From Nocardia bovistercoris (GTDB lineage Bacteria; Actinomycetota; Actinomycetes; Mycobacteriales; Mycobacteriaceae), in assembly GCF_015674855.1 (NCBI RefSeq), contig NZ_JADMLG010000008.1:254365-318364 (forward strand): 64,000 nt of DNA. Reading direction: 5' to 3'. Below, in pieces: positions 18,058 to 26,959 of this stretch. Position 1 is the first letter of the stretch, and each line of letters opens with the position of its first letter. The notes beneath the pieces were generated by a model. The model was not told the origin of the DNA and did no database searches. It saw only the letters and a list, made by a program, of their open reading frames with translations. Position numbers and translations under genes: made by a program.

Positions 18058-18741
18058 TCAGAGCGGGGTGTCGTCCTCGTCGGGTCGATTCGCGACGACC
18101 AGCGCGTCGATGGCGTCGCGGCCCTCGGTGGAACGCAACAGCCGTTCGGCCAGACGGATGCGCAGCCGATCCGGTTCCGGCGCCAGGTCGGCGACGATGT
18201 CGTCCGGGGTGAACAGGATCGCCGGATCCTGCGGTCCGCCGTAGCCGTCGGTGAGATTGCGGGAATCGTGCCCGATCACGAACAGCGTGCCGCCGGGACT
18301 GAGCAGCTCGCTCACCCGGCGCAGCAGGGCGCGGCGCTCGGGTGCGGGCAGATGCAGGAACACCATCAGGATCAGTTCGTACCGCCCGGTGATCTCGGCG
18401 GCATCGGTGTCGGTGACGTCCGCGCACCGCCAGATGATCCGATTGCGCACCGACCGCGACAACCGCGTCGCCACGGTGCGCCCCTTGTCGATGGCGACCT
18501 GCGAGAAGTCCACCGCGTCCACCTGCCAGCCGTGGGTGGCCAGCCACAGCGCGTTGCGCCCCTCGCCGCAGGCCAAGTCCAGCGCCCTCGGTAGATCGGG
18601 CACCGGCCCGCCGGGAACGTCCGGGCGTAGCGGCGCGGTGCGCTCGAGCCCGTACACGTGTGCCACCACCGTGGCGTTGGGCGGTGCGCCCCAGATCAAT
18701 TCACGCTGCGCGTACCGCGCGTCCCAATCGGCCGCGTCCAT
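18058..18741 (-). CDS. Class I SAM-dependent methyltransferase
   Basis: 227 residues from the ATG at 18741 (MDAADWDARY). Motif I is ALDLACGEGRNALWLA, followed by the acidic VDAVDFS and a post-I ILMVFLHLP segment. The WDARY opening with a WGAPPN segment is usual for small TehB/thiopurine-type methyltransferases of actinobacteria. The acceptor is unknown. It ends seven bases from the convergent hydrolase gene. Confidence 0.85.
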   Translation of the reverse strand: MDAADWDARYAQRELIWGAPPNATVVAHVYGLERTAPLRPDVPGGPVPDLPRALDLACGEGRNALWLATHGWQVDAVDFSQVAIDKGRTVATRLSRSVRNRIIWRCADVTDTDAAEITGRYELILMVFLHLPAPERRALLRRVSELLSPGGTLFVIGHDSRNLTDGYGGPQDPAILFTPDDIVADLAPEPDRLRIRLAERLLRSTEGRDAIDALVVANRPDEDDTPL

Positions 18742-18800
18742 GCCGTCGAGTCTATTGACCGCCCGCCCACGATGGGGCCGCGACCGCCCCGACAGACGAC

Positions 18801-18835
18801 GGGACCGGCGCTCGCGCATGGCGAACGCCGGTCCC
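18801..18835 (-). terminator. Terminator of second DUF4185 gene
   Basis: GGGACCGGCG (18801-18810) pairs with CGCCGGTCCC (18826-18835), with an inner TCGC/GCGA pair. It lies just past the DUF4185 stop codon on the minus strand. Confidence 0.8.
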
Positions 18836-18846
18836 GGACACGCGGC

Positions 18847-19956
18847 TCAGAGCGTGGTGCGCATCAGGACCACGTTGTACTGGCTGTGCACGGTCGTGAG
18901 GAAGTACAGGTCGCGGCCGGTCTGGTACGGGAAGATCGACGGCGCGTACGCGGTGGGCAGTTCGCGGGTGTCGATCAGCACCTCCGGCGGGCTCCACGGC
19001 CCCTCGGGGGCCGAGGCGCGGCGCATGACCACCGAGTTGAACGGATCGGTGGTCAGCGAGATGTACTGGCCGAGGTAGTTGTTGTACATCACCGACAGTT
19101 CGCCGACGCCCGCCATGATCGGCGTCGCGGCGTTCACATCACCCTTGTCCGACCACTTGTCGTGCGCCCAGTACTCGTACTCGCCGAGGTTCTGGACGTC
19201 GTGCTCGCGCACCCGCGCGATGAACGCCTCGTTGTTGCGCCCGGCCGGAGTGCCGTACTGGTATAGGTAACCGCCGCTCTTCAGGAACGCGCTCATCTGG
19301 AACTTCGCATTGCCGCCTTCGTTCGGGCGACGGGTGCCCTGCAGGTCGGCCCAGGTCTCACCGTTGTCGGCCGAGGCGGCGAGCCCGGAGTAGTTCGTGG
19401 TCCACTGGCCGACGTTGTCCCAGGACTGCACCGACATCATGCTCATGTACTGCACGCCGTCGACCGAGATGCCCGCGGTGGGAATGCGGCTGATCTCGAT
19501 GAACGGGATCTTCGGGCTCGGCACCAGGTCGCGGGCCTGCCCGAAGATGTCGCGCACCACGCTGTCGAAGTAGATCCCGTTGGACGGGTCGGTGGTGTGG
19601 CTGCGGACCAGGATGTTGCTGCGCCAAGCCCACGTGCTGCCGACGAGCAGGTTGGGGAAGCCGATACCCGCGGTGTCACCGAAGGCGGTCAGCATCTCAC
19701 CCCGCCCGTTGTCCCACATGATGCCGAGGTCGGTGCCGAGCACGTTGTAGTTCTGGGTGTTGTTCGGGCTGGCCATGCCGGTCACTTGGAAGACGGCCTT
19801 GGATCGCCCCGGCAGATTGGGGAGGCCGGTGGTGCCGTTGAGTACGGGGATGGGGTTGATCGCGTTCGGGTTCGCCGCGGCAGGGGTGGTCGCCGTGAGG
19901 AGCAAAACCGTGGCACCTGCCAGCGTCGACAGCAGGATGGAAGCGGTCTTGTTCAA
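18847..19956 (-). CDS. Secreted DUF4185 protein, second paralogue
   Basis: 369 residues from a TTG start with GGAGGG upstream; an in-frame ATG at 20019 would add 21 residues before the signal peptide. The signal peptide ends near TTPAAA-NPN. The mature domain matches the paralogue at 12786-13871 in order and spacing, with blocks such as VLGTDLGIMWDNGRG, AFGDTAGIGFPN, GVQYMSMMSVQSW and HSQYNVVLMRT. It has a short insertion (VVRDIFGQARDLVPSP) not in the other copy. A role on cell-wall arabinan is inferred from the family. Confidence 0.85.
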   Translation of the reverse strand: MNKTASILLSTLAGATVLLLTATTPAAANPNAINPIPVLNGTTGLPNLPGRSKAVFQVTGMASPNNTQNYNVLGTDLGIMWDNGRGEMLTAFGDTAGIGFPNLLVGSTWAWRSNILVRSHTTDPSNGIYFDSVVRDIFGQARDLVPSPKIPFIEISRIPTAGISVDGVQYMSMMSVQSWDNVGQWTTNYSGLAASADNGETWADLQGTRRPNEGGNAKFQMSAFLKSGGYLYQYGTPAGRNNEAFIARVREHDVQNLGEYEYWAHDKWSDKGDVNAATPIMAGVGELSVMYNNYLGQYISLTTDPFNSVVMRRASAPEGPWSPPEVLIDTRELPTAYAPSIFPYQTGRDLYFLTTVHSQYNVVLMRTTL

Positions 19957-20160
19957 GGTCTGAGGGCCCTCCGGTATCTCGCCGAAGAGAGCCCGATCCA
20001 CGCCTCCCCTGATGTGCACCGGGCCACAATTCGACTGGCTGGCAAATCGCCGCTGATGCTAGCAGTCGAACGGTCGAATGTGGTGGCTTGCAACCCGAAC
20101 CCAGCAGAATTGATAATCGATCCGAGGATTCGTTGTTACGAACACGGCCGGATCGCGGAA

Positions 20161-20538
20161 TCAGGTCCCGCGTTCCATAGCCCGCGCGCGGCGCGGTGCG
20201 GAATGCCAGATCCCTTCGAATACGCGCTCGGCTGCCGCCACCACGTGCGGTTCGCAGGTGCGAGGCGGTCGGCTAGCCCGCGCCGCGGCCACCGGATCGC
20301 CGTTGACCTCGATAATCAGGCCGATGCGCGCCGCGTGTGCGGTGTAGACGGTGTCGTCGGTCGACGTCGACAGCAAGGCTCGGTCGGCCTCGAGGCGCCC
20401 GGGCAGAGTTATCGTGCCGCTCATATCCGACACCGGCCCGTATTCGTTTCCCAGCATCGAGAATTCGGTGGTCAGGAGCCCCGATCCGGATATCGGCGAC
20501 CGCCCCGCCCCGAAGTCCGTCGCCATAGCAGCGACCAT
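20161..20538 (-). CDS. Hypothetical protein
   Basis: 125 residues with strong GC bias at third positions, which supports coding. The sequence (MATDFGAGRS..., ...GTITLPGRLEADRALL..., IGLIIEVNGDPVAAARASRPPRTCE) shows no known motif. The start may be the ATG at 20538 or the one four codons downstream. It lies between the second DUF4185 gene and the thiolase-like gene. Confidence 0.55.
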   Translation of the reverse strand: MVAAMATDFGAGRSPISGSGLLTTEFSMLGNEYGPVSDMSGTITLPGRLEADRALLSTSTDDTVYTAHAARIGLIIEVNGDPVAAARASRPPRTCEPHVVAAAERVFEGIWHSAPRRARAMERGT

Positions 20539-20569
20539 GTTTCCCCGCTATCACCGAAATACGAACACG

Positions 20570-20715
20570 CCCATTGGGTAGCTGTACCTTCGGGTCGCCC
20601 CATATCCCCGACAATCTCAGCCCACCGCACCCATTTGGCAGCCGTACATCCAGCTCGCGTCATCCCCGAAAACCCCAGCCCGACACCCATCGGACAGCCA
20701 CACTCCACCCCGACG
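20570..20715. repeat. Degenerate ~58-bp direct repeats before thiolase-like gene
   Basis: Similar blocks begin at 20570 (CCCATTGGGTAGCTGTAC), 20630 (CCCATTTGGCAGCCGTAC) and 20686 (CCCATCGGACAGCCACAC). The intervening DNA also aligns (CATCCCCGA...CAGCCC). The repeat ends about 30 bases before the thiolase start and could hold repeated regulator sites. Confidence 0.6.
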
Positions 20716-20746
20716 AACCCCCACCCCCGAGAGTGAGCACGAACCC

Positions 20747-22252
20747 ATGCTGCCAGCCGGAATAGATCCACGAACCCCAGTGATCGTCGGCGCGGGCCAA
20801 ATCGTCCACCACGCAACCGACCCCGCCCTACCAGGCCCGATCGAGCTGGCCGCCGAAGCCCTGCGCCACGCAAGCCTCGACAGCGGATCCACCGGCCTCC
20901 TACGCTCGGCCGACACGATCGCCGCCGTCGCACCGGTGAGCAGGCCATACCCCGACCTCGGCGCCCTCGTCGCCGCCCATCTCGCCATCACCCCGAAACG
21001 GACCATCCAATCGGTCCGCTTCGGCGGTGACGCGCCACAGCGCCTACTCAACCTGCTCGCCCAGTCCATAGCCAACGGCGAATCCGAGATCGCGCTGCTG
21101 GTCGGCGCCGAAGCCGTCGCCTCGGGAAACGCGGCGAGCAAGCGCGGCATCGTCGTCGACTGGCCCGTGCAAGCCGAACACGCCGCGCCGACCCAGCTCG
21201 TCGGTTCCGACCGAGGACCGAATTCCGACATGGAGACCGCCGCCGGACTCTGGGGCCCGGTGTACTTCTACGCGCTCATGGAAACCGCCCTGCGCGCCCG
21301 CCTCGGCCTCGGTGTCGACGCGCATCGGCGGCGGATCAGCGCGCTGTGGTCCCGGTTGTCCGAGGTCGCCGCGCACAACCCGTACGCATGGCAGCCCGTC
21401 GCGCACAGCACCGAAGACCTGCTCGAAATCTCACCCGGCAACCGGCGCGTGTCGAGCCCGTACACGAAACTGCTGGTCGCCAACCTCGCCGTCGACCAAG
21501 GTGCGGCCCTGATCCTGTGCAGCGCGGCCGCCGCCGACGCCGCCGCGGTGCCGAGGGACCGCTGGGTCTTCCCACACGGCGGCGCCACCGCCACCGACGA
21601 ATGGCATGTCACCGAACGCGCCGATATGGGCGCGTCCCCCGCGATCCGCGCCGCGGGGTCCGCCGCCCTCGCCGCCGCGGGCATCGGCATAGACGACGTC
21701 GCCCACATCGACCTGTACTCCTGCTTCCCGGTAGCGGTGCAGGCCGCCGCCGAAGCATTCGGCCTCCCGATCGACGATCCCGGCCGATCACTGTCGCTGA
21801 CCGGCGGACTCACTTTCGGCGGCGGACCGGGCAACAACTACAGCACGCACGCGATCGCCACCGCGACCGGCTTGCTGCGCGAACAGCCCGATAGCTACGG
21901 CCTCACCACCGCACTCGGCTGGTACATGACCAAACACGGCGTCGGCGTGTACTCCGCCCGACCGCCGCACCGTCTGTTCCGCGCCGTCGAAGTCGACCCC
22001 GAACCGGCGCGCCGCGAAACCGCACCCGACTACACGGGGCCGGGAACCGTCGAGGCCTACACCGTCGCCTACCGCAAGAACCGCGACCGCGGCGACGAAC
22101 CGGAAGCGGCCGTCGTCAGTGTCCTGAACCCGGACGGCGCACGCATACTGGTCCGTGCCCGCGACACCGAAACGATCGCGGCATGCACCGAAGCGGACCC
22201 GCTCGGCGCCCGCGCCGACATCACCGCCCCCGATCGACTCGCCCTGAGCTGA
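20747..22252 (+). CDS. Thiolase-like acetyl-CoA acetyltransferase
   Basis: A 501-residue protein of the thiolase fold: PVIVGAGQIVHHATD at the N-terminus, then the second half with IDLYSCFPVAVQAAAEAFGL (active Cys region), LSLTGGLTFGGGPGNNYSTHA and a GWYMTKHGVGVYS segment. A C-terminal extension of about 90 residues (after PPHRLFRAVE) is a beta-rich domain usual in this actinobacterial subgroup. It is 16 bases from the crotonase gene, so the two are probably one operon in lipid or sterol chain breakdown. Confidence 0.85.
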   Translation: MLPAGIDPRTPVIVGAGQIVHHATDPALPGPIELAAEALRHASLDSGSTGLLRSADTIAAVAPVSRPYPDLGALVAAHLAITPKRTIQSVRFGGDAPQRLLNLLAQSIANGESEIALLVGAEAVASGNAASKRGIVVDWPVQAEHAAPTQLVGSDRGPNSDMETAAGLWGPVYFYALMETALRARLGLGVDAHRRRISALWSRLSEVAAHNPYAWQPVAHSTEDLLEISPGNRRVSSPYTKLLVANLAVDQGAALILCSAAAADAAAVPRDRWVFPHGGATATDEWHVTERADMGASPAIRAAGSAALAAAGIGIDDVAHIDLYSCFPVAVQAAAEAFGLPIDDPGRSLSLTGGLTFGGGPGNNYSTHAIATATGLLREQPDSYGLTTALGWYMTKHGVGVYSARPPHRLFRAVEVDPEPARRETAPDYTGPGTVEAYTVAYRKNRDRGDEPEAAVVSVLNPDGARILVRARDTETIAACTEADPLGARADITAPDRLALS

Positions 22253-22268
22253 GGAAGAGGACCCACAG

Positions 22269-23033
22269 ATGACCGAACCCGTCCTGATCGAACGGCGCGA
22301 CGCGATCACCGTCCTTACCGTGAACCGCCCCGAAGCGCGCAACGCGATCAACCTGGCGGCGGCGAAGGCCATCGAGTCCGCCGTCGACGAATTCGAGGCC
22401 GACGACAGCGCCCGTGTACTCGTATTGACCGGCGCGGGCGGAACTTTCAGCGCGGGCATGGATCTGGTGGCCGCTTCCAAGGGCGAGCTGCCGATGACCG
22501 AGCGACGCGGCCCGCTCGGCATCACCGCACGCCCACCGGTCAAACCGATGATCTCGGCCGTCGAAGGTTTCGCGCTCGCGGGCGGTTTCGAACTCGCCCT
22601 CTCCGGCGACCTGATCGTCGCCGCCGCCGACGCCAAGTTCGGCATCCCCGAAGCCAAACGCGGACTGGTCGCGGCGGGCGGCGGCGTCCTACGGCTGACC
22701 CAGCGCCTGCCGCGCCCGATCGTCGCCGAACTGGCTTTCACCGGAAACCGGATCAGCGCCGAACGCCTCTACCAACTCGGACTGGTCAACCGCGTGGTCG
22801 AACCCGGCGGCGCACTCGCCGCGGCACTCGACCTCGCAGCCGAAATCGTCGCCACCGCACCACTTTCAGCGGCGGCGAGCAAACGCATCATCGACGAGTC
22901 GCCGGATTGGTCGATGGCGGAAGGTTTCGCGAAACAGGGCGAGATCGCGCTGCCGGTGCTGGCATCCGAGGACGCCGCCGAAGGCGCTCTCGCCTTCGCC
23001 CAGAAGCGCGAACCACAGTGGCGAGGCCGCTGA
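22269..23033 (+). CDS. Enoyl-CoA hydratase/isomerase family protein
   Basis: A 254-residue crotonase. The oxyanion-hole segments AGGTFSAGMDL and FALAGGFELALSGDLIVAA are present; the residue Glu in GFELA and Glu in GIPEAKRG are in the usual places. The length is normal. It starts 16 bases after the thiolase-like gene with GAGGAAGAGG as ribosome site. Confidence 0.9.
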   Translation: MTEPVLIERRDAITVLTVNRPEARNAINLAAAKAIESAVDEFEADDSARVLVLTGAGGTFSAGMDLVAASKGELPMTERRGPLGITARPPVKPMISAVEGFALAGGFELALSGDLIVAAADAKFGIPEAKRGLVAAGGGVLRLTQRLPRPIVAELAFTGNRISAERLYQLGLVNRVVEPGGALAAALDLAAEIVATAPLSAAASKRIIDESPDWSMAEGFAKQGEIALPVLASEDAAEGALAFAQKREPQWRGR

Positions 23034-23187
23034 TTCGGCCGCACCTGCGACGATCGGCTGTAGGTACACCGGCCCGTATGTGGGACCGCTCGCCGGATAG
23101 GTCACCCTCGCGCCGCGACCCCCTTCGGCATTATCGTTGCGGCGCGTCCGCGTGGCGCGTGTCACTAGTGAGAGAAGAGGGATCAGG

Positions 23188-23514
23188 TTGCGGATCGTGC
23201 TCATCACCATGGCCATCGCCGCACTGCCGCTGGTCGCGGCCTGCGGTGACGACAAAGCGGACCAACCGCAGGTGACCGCCGCCGACCTGTCGCGGTCCCT
23301 GCAGGAGAAGGGCATCAAGGACGCGAACCTCGCCGACTGTGCCGCGAAAGTCTATGTGGACGAGGGTATTTCGCAGGCGGGTCTGCGTATCTTGCTGAAG
23401 AGCGACGACACGAAGGCCGTCGACCCGGAAACCCTCGGCATGAGCAAGCAGGACGCCGACCTCGCCCGCTCGGCGACCCGCAAGATCGCCGGAGCCTGTA
23501 TCGGCAAGTCCTGA
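23188..23514 (+). CDS. Small lipoprotein
   Basis: 108 residues from a TTG start with AGAAGAGGGATCAGG upstream. A hydrophobic signal ends in the lipobox LVAAC, so a mature protein anchored at Cys is expected. Two further cysteines (DCAAKV and GACIG) probably form a disulphide. The mature domain is a small helical one (DLSRSLQEKGI... ADLARSATRKIAG). Function unknown. Confidence 0.8.
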   Translation: MRIVLITMAIAALPLVAACGDDKADQPQVTAADLSRSLQEKGIKDANLADCAAKVYVDEGISQAGLRILLKSDDTKAVDPETLGMSKQDADLARSATRKIAGACIGKS

Positions 23515-23618
23515 GGAAGCCGTGGTGACCGAGCGAACACCGGCTTCGGATCGCCCGGATTCGAATCGCGCTGCGCGCAAACCGTGAGCGTGCGCGGACC
23601 GGAGTCCATCGTGGGGTG

Positions 23619-24839
23619 ATGACATCCACCGAGGCGAAATCCACCACAGACACGGAACTGGACCGGGTCTTCGGTCCGATCTTCGAGCGGATCGCAGCGG
23701 GCGCGGTCGCGCGGGAAATCGACAGGACGCTGGCCTACGAGGAGATCGGCCTGCTGCGTGCGGCCCGATTCGGCGCGCTGCGGCTACCGGTCGAGGACGG
23801 CGGCCACGGTGCGTCGGTCCGCCAACTGTTCCGCCTGCTGATCGACCTCGCCGCGGCCGAATCCAATCTGCCGCAGGCCCTGCGCGTGCATTTCGTCTTC
23901 GTGGAGGATCAGTTGCTCGCCGAACCGGGCCCGGCTCGGACGCAATGGTCGCGCGCGGTGAGCGAGGGCACGCTGGTCGGCAATGCGATCACCGAACCGG
24001 GTGTCGGCGCGGTGGATCGGTACCGGACCAGGCTCACCCGCGACGGCGACCGCTGGCTGCTCAACGGCACCAAGTACTACAGCACCGGATCGCTGTACGC
24101 CGACCACATCCTGGTGGCGGCCGACCGCGACGGCGAACGGCTCGGCGTCCTCGTCGATGCCCGTGCCGATGGCGTGCGTCAGCACGACGACTGGGACGGA
24201 TTCGGCCAGCGGCTCACCGCGAGCGGCACCACCGAATTCACCGACGTTGTCGTCGCCGAGGAACAGATACTCGGACCCGGTTACGGTGTGCCCGGACCCA
24301 CGTACGCCACCTCCTACCTGCAACTTTTCCAGCTCGCGGTGTTGGCGGGGATCGCGGCGCGCGCCGAGCGCGACACCAGGGAATGGGTCGCGGCGCGCAC
24401 CCGCAGCTACACCCATGCCGCGGCCGGGCTGCCGCGCGCGGACCCGCTGGTCCAGCAGGTGATCGGACGGCTGTCGGCGGCGGCGTTCTCGGCGCGCGCC
24501 ACAGTCCTCGCGGTCGCCGACCTGCTCGACGAGGTGCTGGGCGCGGGCGCGAAAGAAGCGGAGGCGCTGGTCGCGGTCGAACTCGCCGCGGCGCAGGCCC
24601 AACTCGCGGTGATCGACACCGTACTGCCCGCGACGAGCCTGCTCTTCGAGGTCGGCGGCGCGTCCATCGTGTCCGAACAGCTTCGGCTGGACCGGCATTG
24701 GCGCAACGCACGCACCATCTCGGTGCACAATCCGGCGATCCAGAAGGCGCGCGCCATCGGCGATCACCTGCTCAACGGAACCGAACTGCCTTTCGGATGG
24801 AGTGCCGGGGAGCGTTCGGCCACCGTGTCGCCGAGTTGA
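23619..24839 (+). CDS. SfnB/DszC-like flavin-dependent oxidoreductase (acyl-CoA dehydrogenase fold)
   Basis: About 406 residues; GTG at 23616 and ATG at 23619 are adjacent starts. It has the acyl-CoA dehydrogenase fold but, like SfnB and DszC-type monooxygenases, it shows the AITEPGVGAVDRY middle segment, GTKYYSTGSLYADHILV and the C-terminal LDRHWRNARTISVHNP. It is a likely FMNH2-dependent sulfur-acquisition enzyme. It lies just upstream of the sfn-type cluster but is separated by a terminator and the msrC gene. Confidence 0.8.
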   Translation: MTSTEAKSTTDTELDRVFGPIFERIAAGAVAREIDRTLAYEEIGLLRAARFGALRLPVEDGGHGASVRQLFRLLIDLAAAESNLPQALRVHFVFVEDQLLAEPGPARTQWSRAVSEGTLVGNAITEPGVGAVDRYRTRLTRDGDRWLLNGTKYYSTGSLYADHILVAADRDGERLGVLVDARADGVRQHDDWDGFGQRLTASGTTEFTDVVVAEEQILGPGYGVPGPTYATSYLQLFQLAVLAGIAARAERDTREWVAARTRSYTHAAAGLPRADPLVQQVIGRLSAAAFSARATVLAVADLLDEVLGAGAKEAEALVAVELAAAQAQLAVIDTVLPATSLLFEVGGASIVSEQLRLDRHWRNARTISVHNPAIQKARAIGDHLLNGTELPFGWSAGERSATVSPS

Positions 24840-24844
24840 GGGGG

Positions 24845-24880
24845 CGCGGATACGTCCGAATGCGGTCGGGCGTATCCGCG
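24845..24880. terminator. Terminator between SfnB-like and msrC genes
   Basis: CGCGGATACG (24845-24854) pairs with CGTATCCGCG (24871-24880), with further CCGA/TCGG pairing inside. The flanking genes are convergent. Confidence 0.8.
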
Positions 24881-24890
24881 TATCACTCGC

Positions 24891-25376
24891 TCAGGTCAGT
24901 GATTCCAGGTAAACGCGAGCGATTTGTTCCAGCCCTTGTCGATCCGTTTCATCGAAGCGCGCGGGATCCGGGCTGTCGATATCGAGCACCCCGACCAGTT
25001 CCCCCGCGCTGACCAGCGGGATCACGATCTCCGATCGGGAGTCGGCATCGCAGGCGATATGGCCGGGAAATTCGTGGACATCCGGTACCAGTTGGGTCTG
25101 CCGCGTCCGCGCCGCCGTACCGCACACGCCTTTGCCGAGCGCGATCCGCACGCACGCGGGTTTCCCCTGGAACGGGCCGACGACCAGTTCACTGCCGTCG
25201 TAGAAATAGAAACCGGCCCAGTTCAGCCGCGGCAATGCGTGGAAGAGCAGTGCGGAAAGGTTGGCGGCGTTGGCGATTCGGTCGTGCTCACCCGCCAGCA
25301 ACGCTTCGGCCTGCGCGATGAGTTCCCGGTACTGCTCGGTCCGATCCCCGGACAGCGGTGCGACGGTGAAGGACAT
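24891..25376 (-). CDS. msrC: Free methionine-(R)-sulfoxide reductase (GAF type)
   Basis: 161 residues, the normal length for this enzyme. It is a single GAF domain with the diagnostic segments LNWAGFYFYDG, GKGVCGTAA, HIACDADSRSEIVIPL and GVLDIDSPDPARFDE. The cysteines in the VCGT and ACDA segments are the redox pair. It reduces free methionine-R-sulfoxide in the cytosol. An upstream in-frame ATG would add 13 residues and is not favoured. Confidence 0.9.
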   Translation of the reverse strand: MSFTVAPLSGDRTEQYRELIAQAEALLAGEHDRIANAANLSALLFHALPRLNWAGFYFYDGSELVVGPFQGKPACVRIALGKGVCGTAARTRQTQLVPDVHEFPGHIACDADSRSEIVIPLVSAGELVGVLDIDSPDPARFDETDRQGLEQIARVYLESLT

Positions 25377-25472
25377 GCAGGCATGGTAGGGCTTCGCACC
25401 GTCGCGGACGTCCATCTACTCCGGGTGATCGCAACACTGCCCCCGCGAGCATCCCTCCAGCATCATGCGGTT

Positions 25473-26858
25473 ATGACATCGCAGAATCCCGTATCACGTT
25501 CCACGCGGTCGGCCGCGATCGTCGGCGCCGGTCAGACCGGCGTCACCGCGGCCCTCGGATTGCTCGACGCAGGTTTCACGGTCACCCTCTACAGCGACCG
25601 CGATCAGCGTTCCCTGCGCGACGACGTGCCCGCCACCGGCACCGCACTCGAATTCGGCGTCACCCAGCAGGCCGAACTCGCCCTCGGCCTCGACACCTAC
25701 ACCGCGCGCGCCCCGCGTCACACCGGGCTGAGCGTGCGGATCGCCGGACCCGAGAACGCCGAATTGATCGCCTTCGACGGCGATTTCGACGGTTACGTCG
25801 GCGTGGCCGTCGACACCAGGCTCAAGGCCGACGAACGGCTCACCGCGTTCCAGGAGCGCGGCGGCGTCTTCGTGGTCGGGCAGGTCGGACTCGACCGCCT
25901 CGACGCCATCGCCGCCGAGAACGACCTCACCCTCGTCGCGACCGGACGCGGCGGACTGTCCGAACTGTTCCCCGTCGACGACGCGCGCACCGTCTACGAC
26001 GCACCGCAGCGGTCGCTGCTGACGGTCACCGTCACCGGTCTCGGCTTCGGCCCCGACGTGTTCGCCCACCGCGGTCCGGCGGGCGGCGCGCACAGCGGAT
26101 TCTCCATCTTCGCCGAGCACGGCGAAGCCTGGTGGGGACCGTACCTGCACAAGGACGCCGGACCGAGCTGGGCTTTCCTCGGTTGGGCGCGCCCCGGCGG
26201 CGAATGGGATCGCCGTTTCTCGGCCGCCGATTCCGCCGAGTCCGCGCACCGCGTCGTCACCGAGTTGTATCGCGACCACATCGACTGGGACCTGCCCGAG
26301 GTGTCGCGCACCGAGGTGATCGCCGACGATCCGCATTCCTGGTTGAAGGGCGCGGTCCGGCCGGTCGTCCGCGTCGGGGTCGGTCGCACGGCGAGCGGTC
26401 ATGTCGTCGGCGCGCTCGGCGACACCGCCGTCGCCTACGACCCGATCGCCGGTCAGGGCGCGCAGAGCGGCCTCATCCAGGCGCAGCGCCTGGTCGCGGC
26501 CGCCGCCGTGCACGAAGGGGCCTTCGACGAGGCGTGGCTTTCGTCCCGCTACGCCGAATTCCTGGCCGCCCGATCGGACGCGGCGAGCCGGGCCACCCGC
26601 CTGTTCCTCAGCGATCCCGAACTCGGCCCCGTCGCCGAACAGTTCTTCGCCGCCGCGGCGGTCGACCCGCGTTTCGCGTCCGCGCTGGTCGGGCTGCTGC
26701 ACGAGCCGCGCCCGATCCTCGGCATCGAGACCGCCGCCGACGCGGCCGCCTACATCACCCGCGTCACCGGGCAATCCGCCGCCGACCTGCTCGCCCGTTT
26801 CGAGCCCGCGGGTCGCTTCACACGTTCGGCCTACGCGGGCGCGCTCACCAGCGCCTGA
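25473..26858 (+). CDS. StyA-like FAD-dependent monooxygenase
   Basis: 461 residues. The Rossmann motif AAIVGAGQTGVTAALGLL opens the chain, and the arrangement (PATGTALEFGVTQQAELALGL, GYVGVAVDTRLK, AHRGPAGGAHSGFSIFAEH, GDTAVAYDPIAGQGAQSG) fits the styrene/indole monooxygenase group. These enzymes need reduced FAD from a reductase; a flavin reductase gene lies in the same cluster. It reads divergently from msrC and precedes sfnG by 101 bases. Confidence 0.8.
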   Translation: MTSQNPVSRSTRSAAIVGAGQTGVTAALGLLDAGFTVTLYSDRDQRSLRDDVPATGTALEFGVTQQAELALGLDTYTARAPRHTGLSVRIAGPENAELIAFDGDFDGYVGVAVDTRLKADERLTAFQERGGVFVVGQVGLDRLDAIAAENDLTLVATGRGGLSELFPVDDARTVYDAPQRSLLTVTVTGLGFGPDVFAHRGPAGGAHSGFSIFAEHGEAWWGPYLHKDAGPSWAFLGWARPGGEWDRRFSAADSAESAHRVVTELYRDHIDWDLPEVSRTEVIADDPHSWLKGAVRPVVRVGVGRTASGHVVGALGDTAVAYDPIAGQGAQSGLIQAQRLVAAAAVHEGAFDEAWLSSRYAEFLAARSDAASRATRLFLSDPELGPVAEQFFAAAAVDPRFASALVGLLHEPRPILGIETAADAAAYITRVTGQSAADLLARFEPAGRFTRSAYAGALTSA

Positions 26859-26959
26859 CCGCCGAACCCACCGGGATCGGATCGCACGGATTCAAACCCT
26901 CCTGCCGATCCGGTCCCGGTGTTGAAGTGGAACACAGACCGGGACCTATTGGAGTAGCT

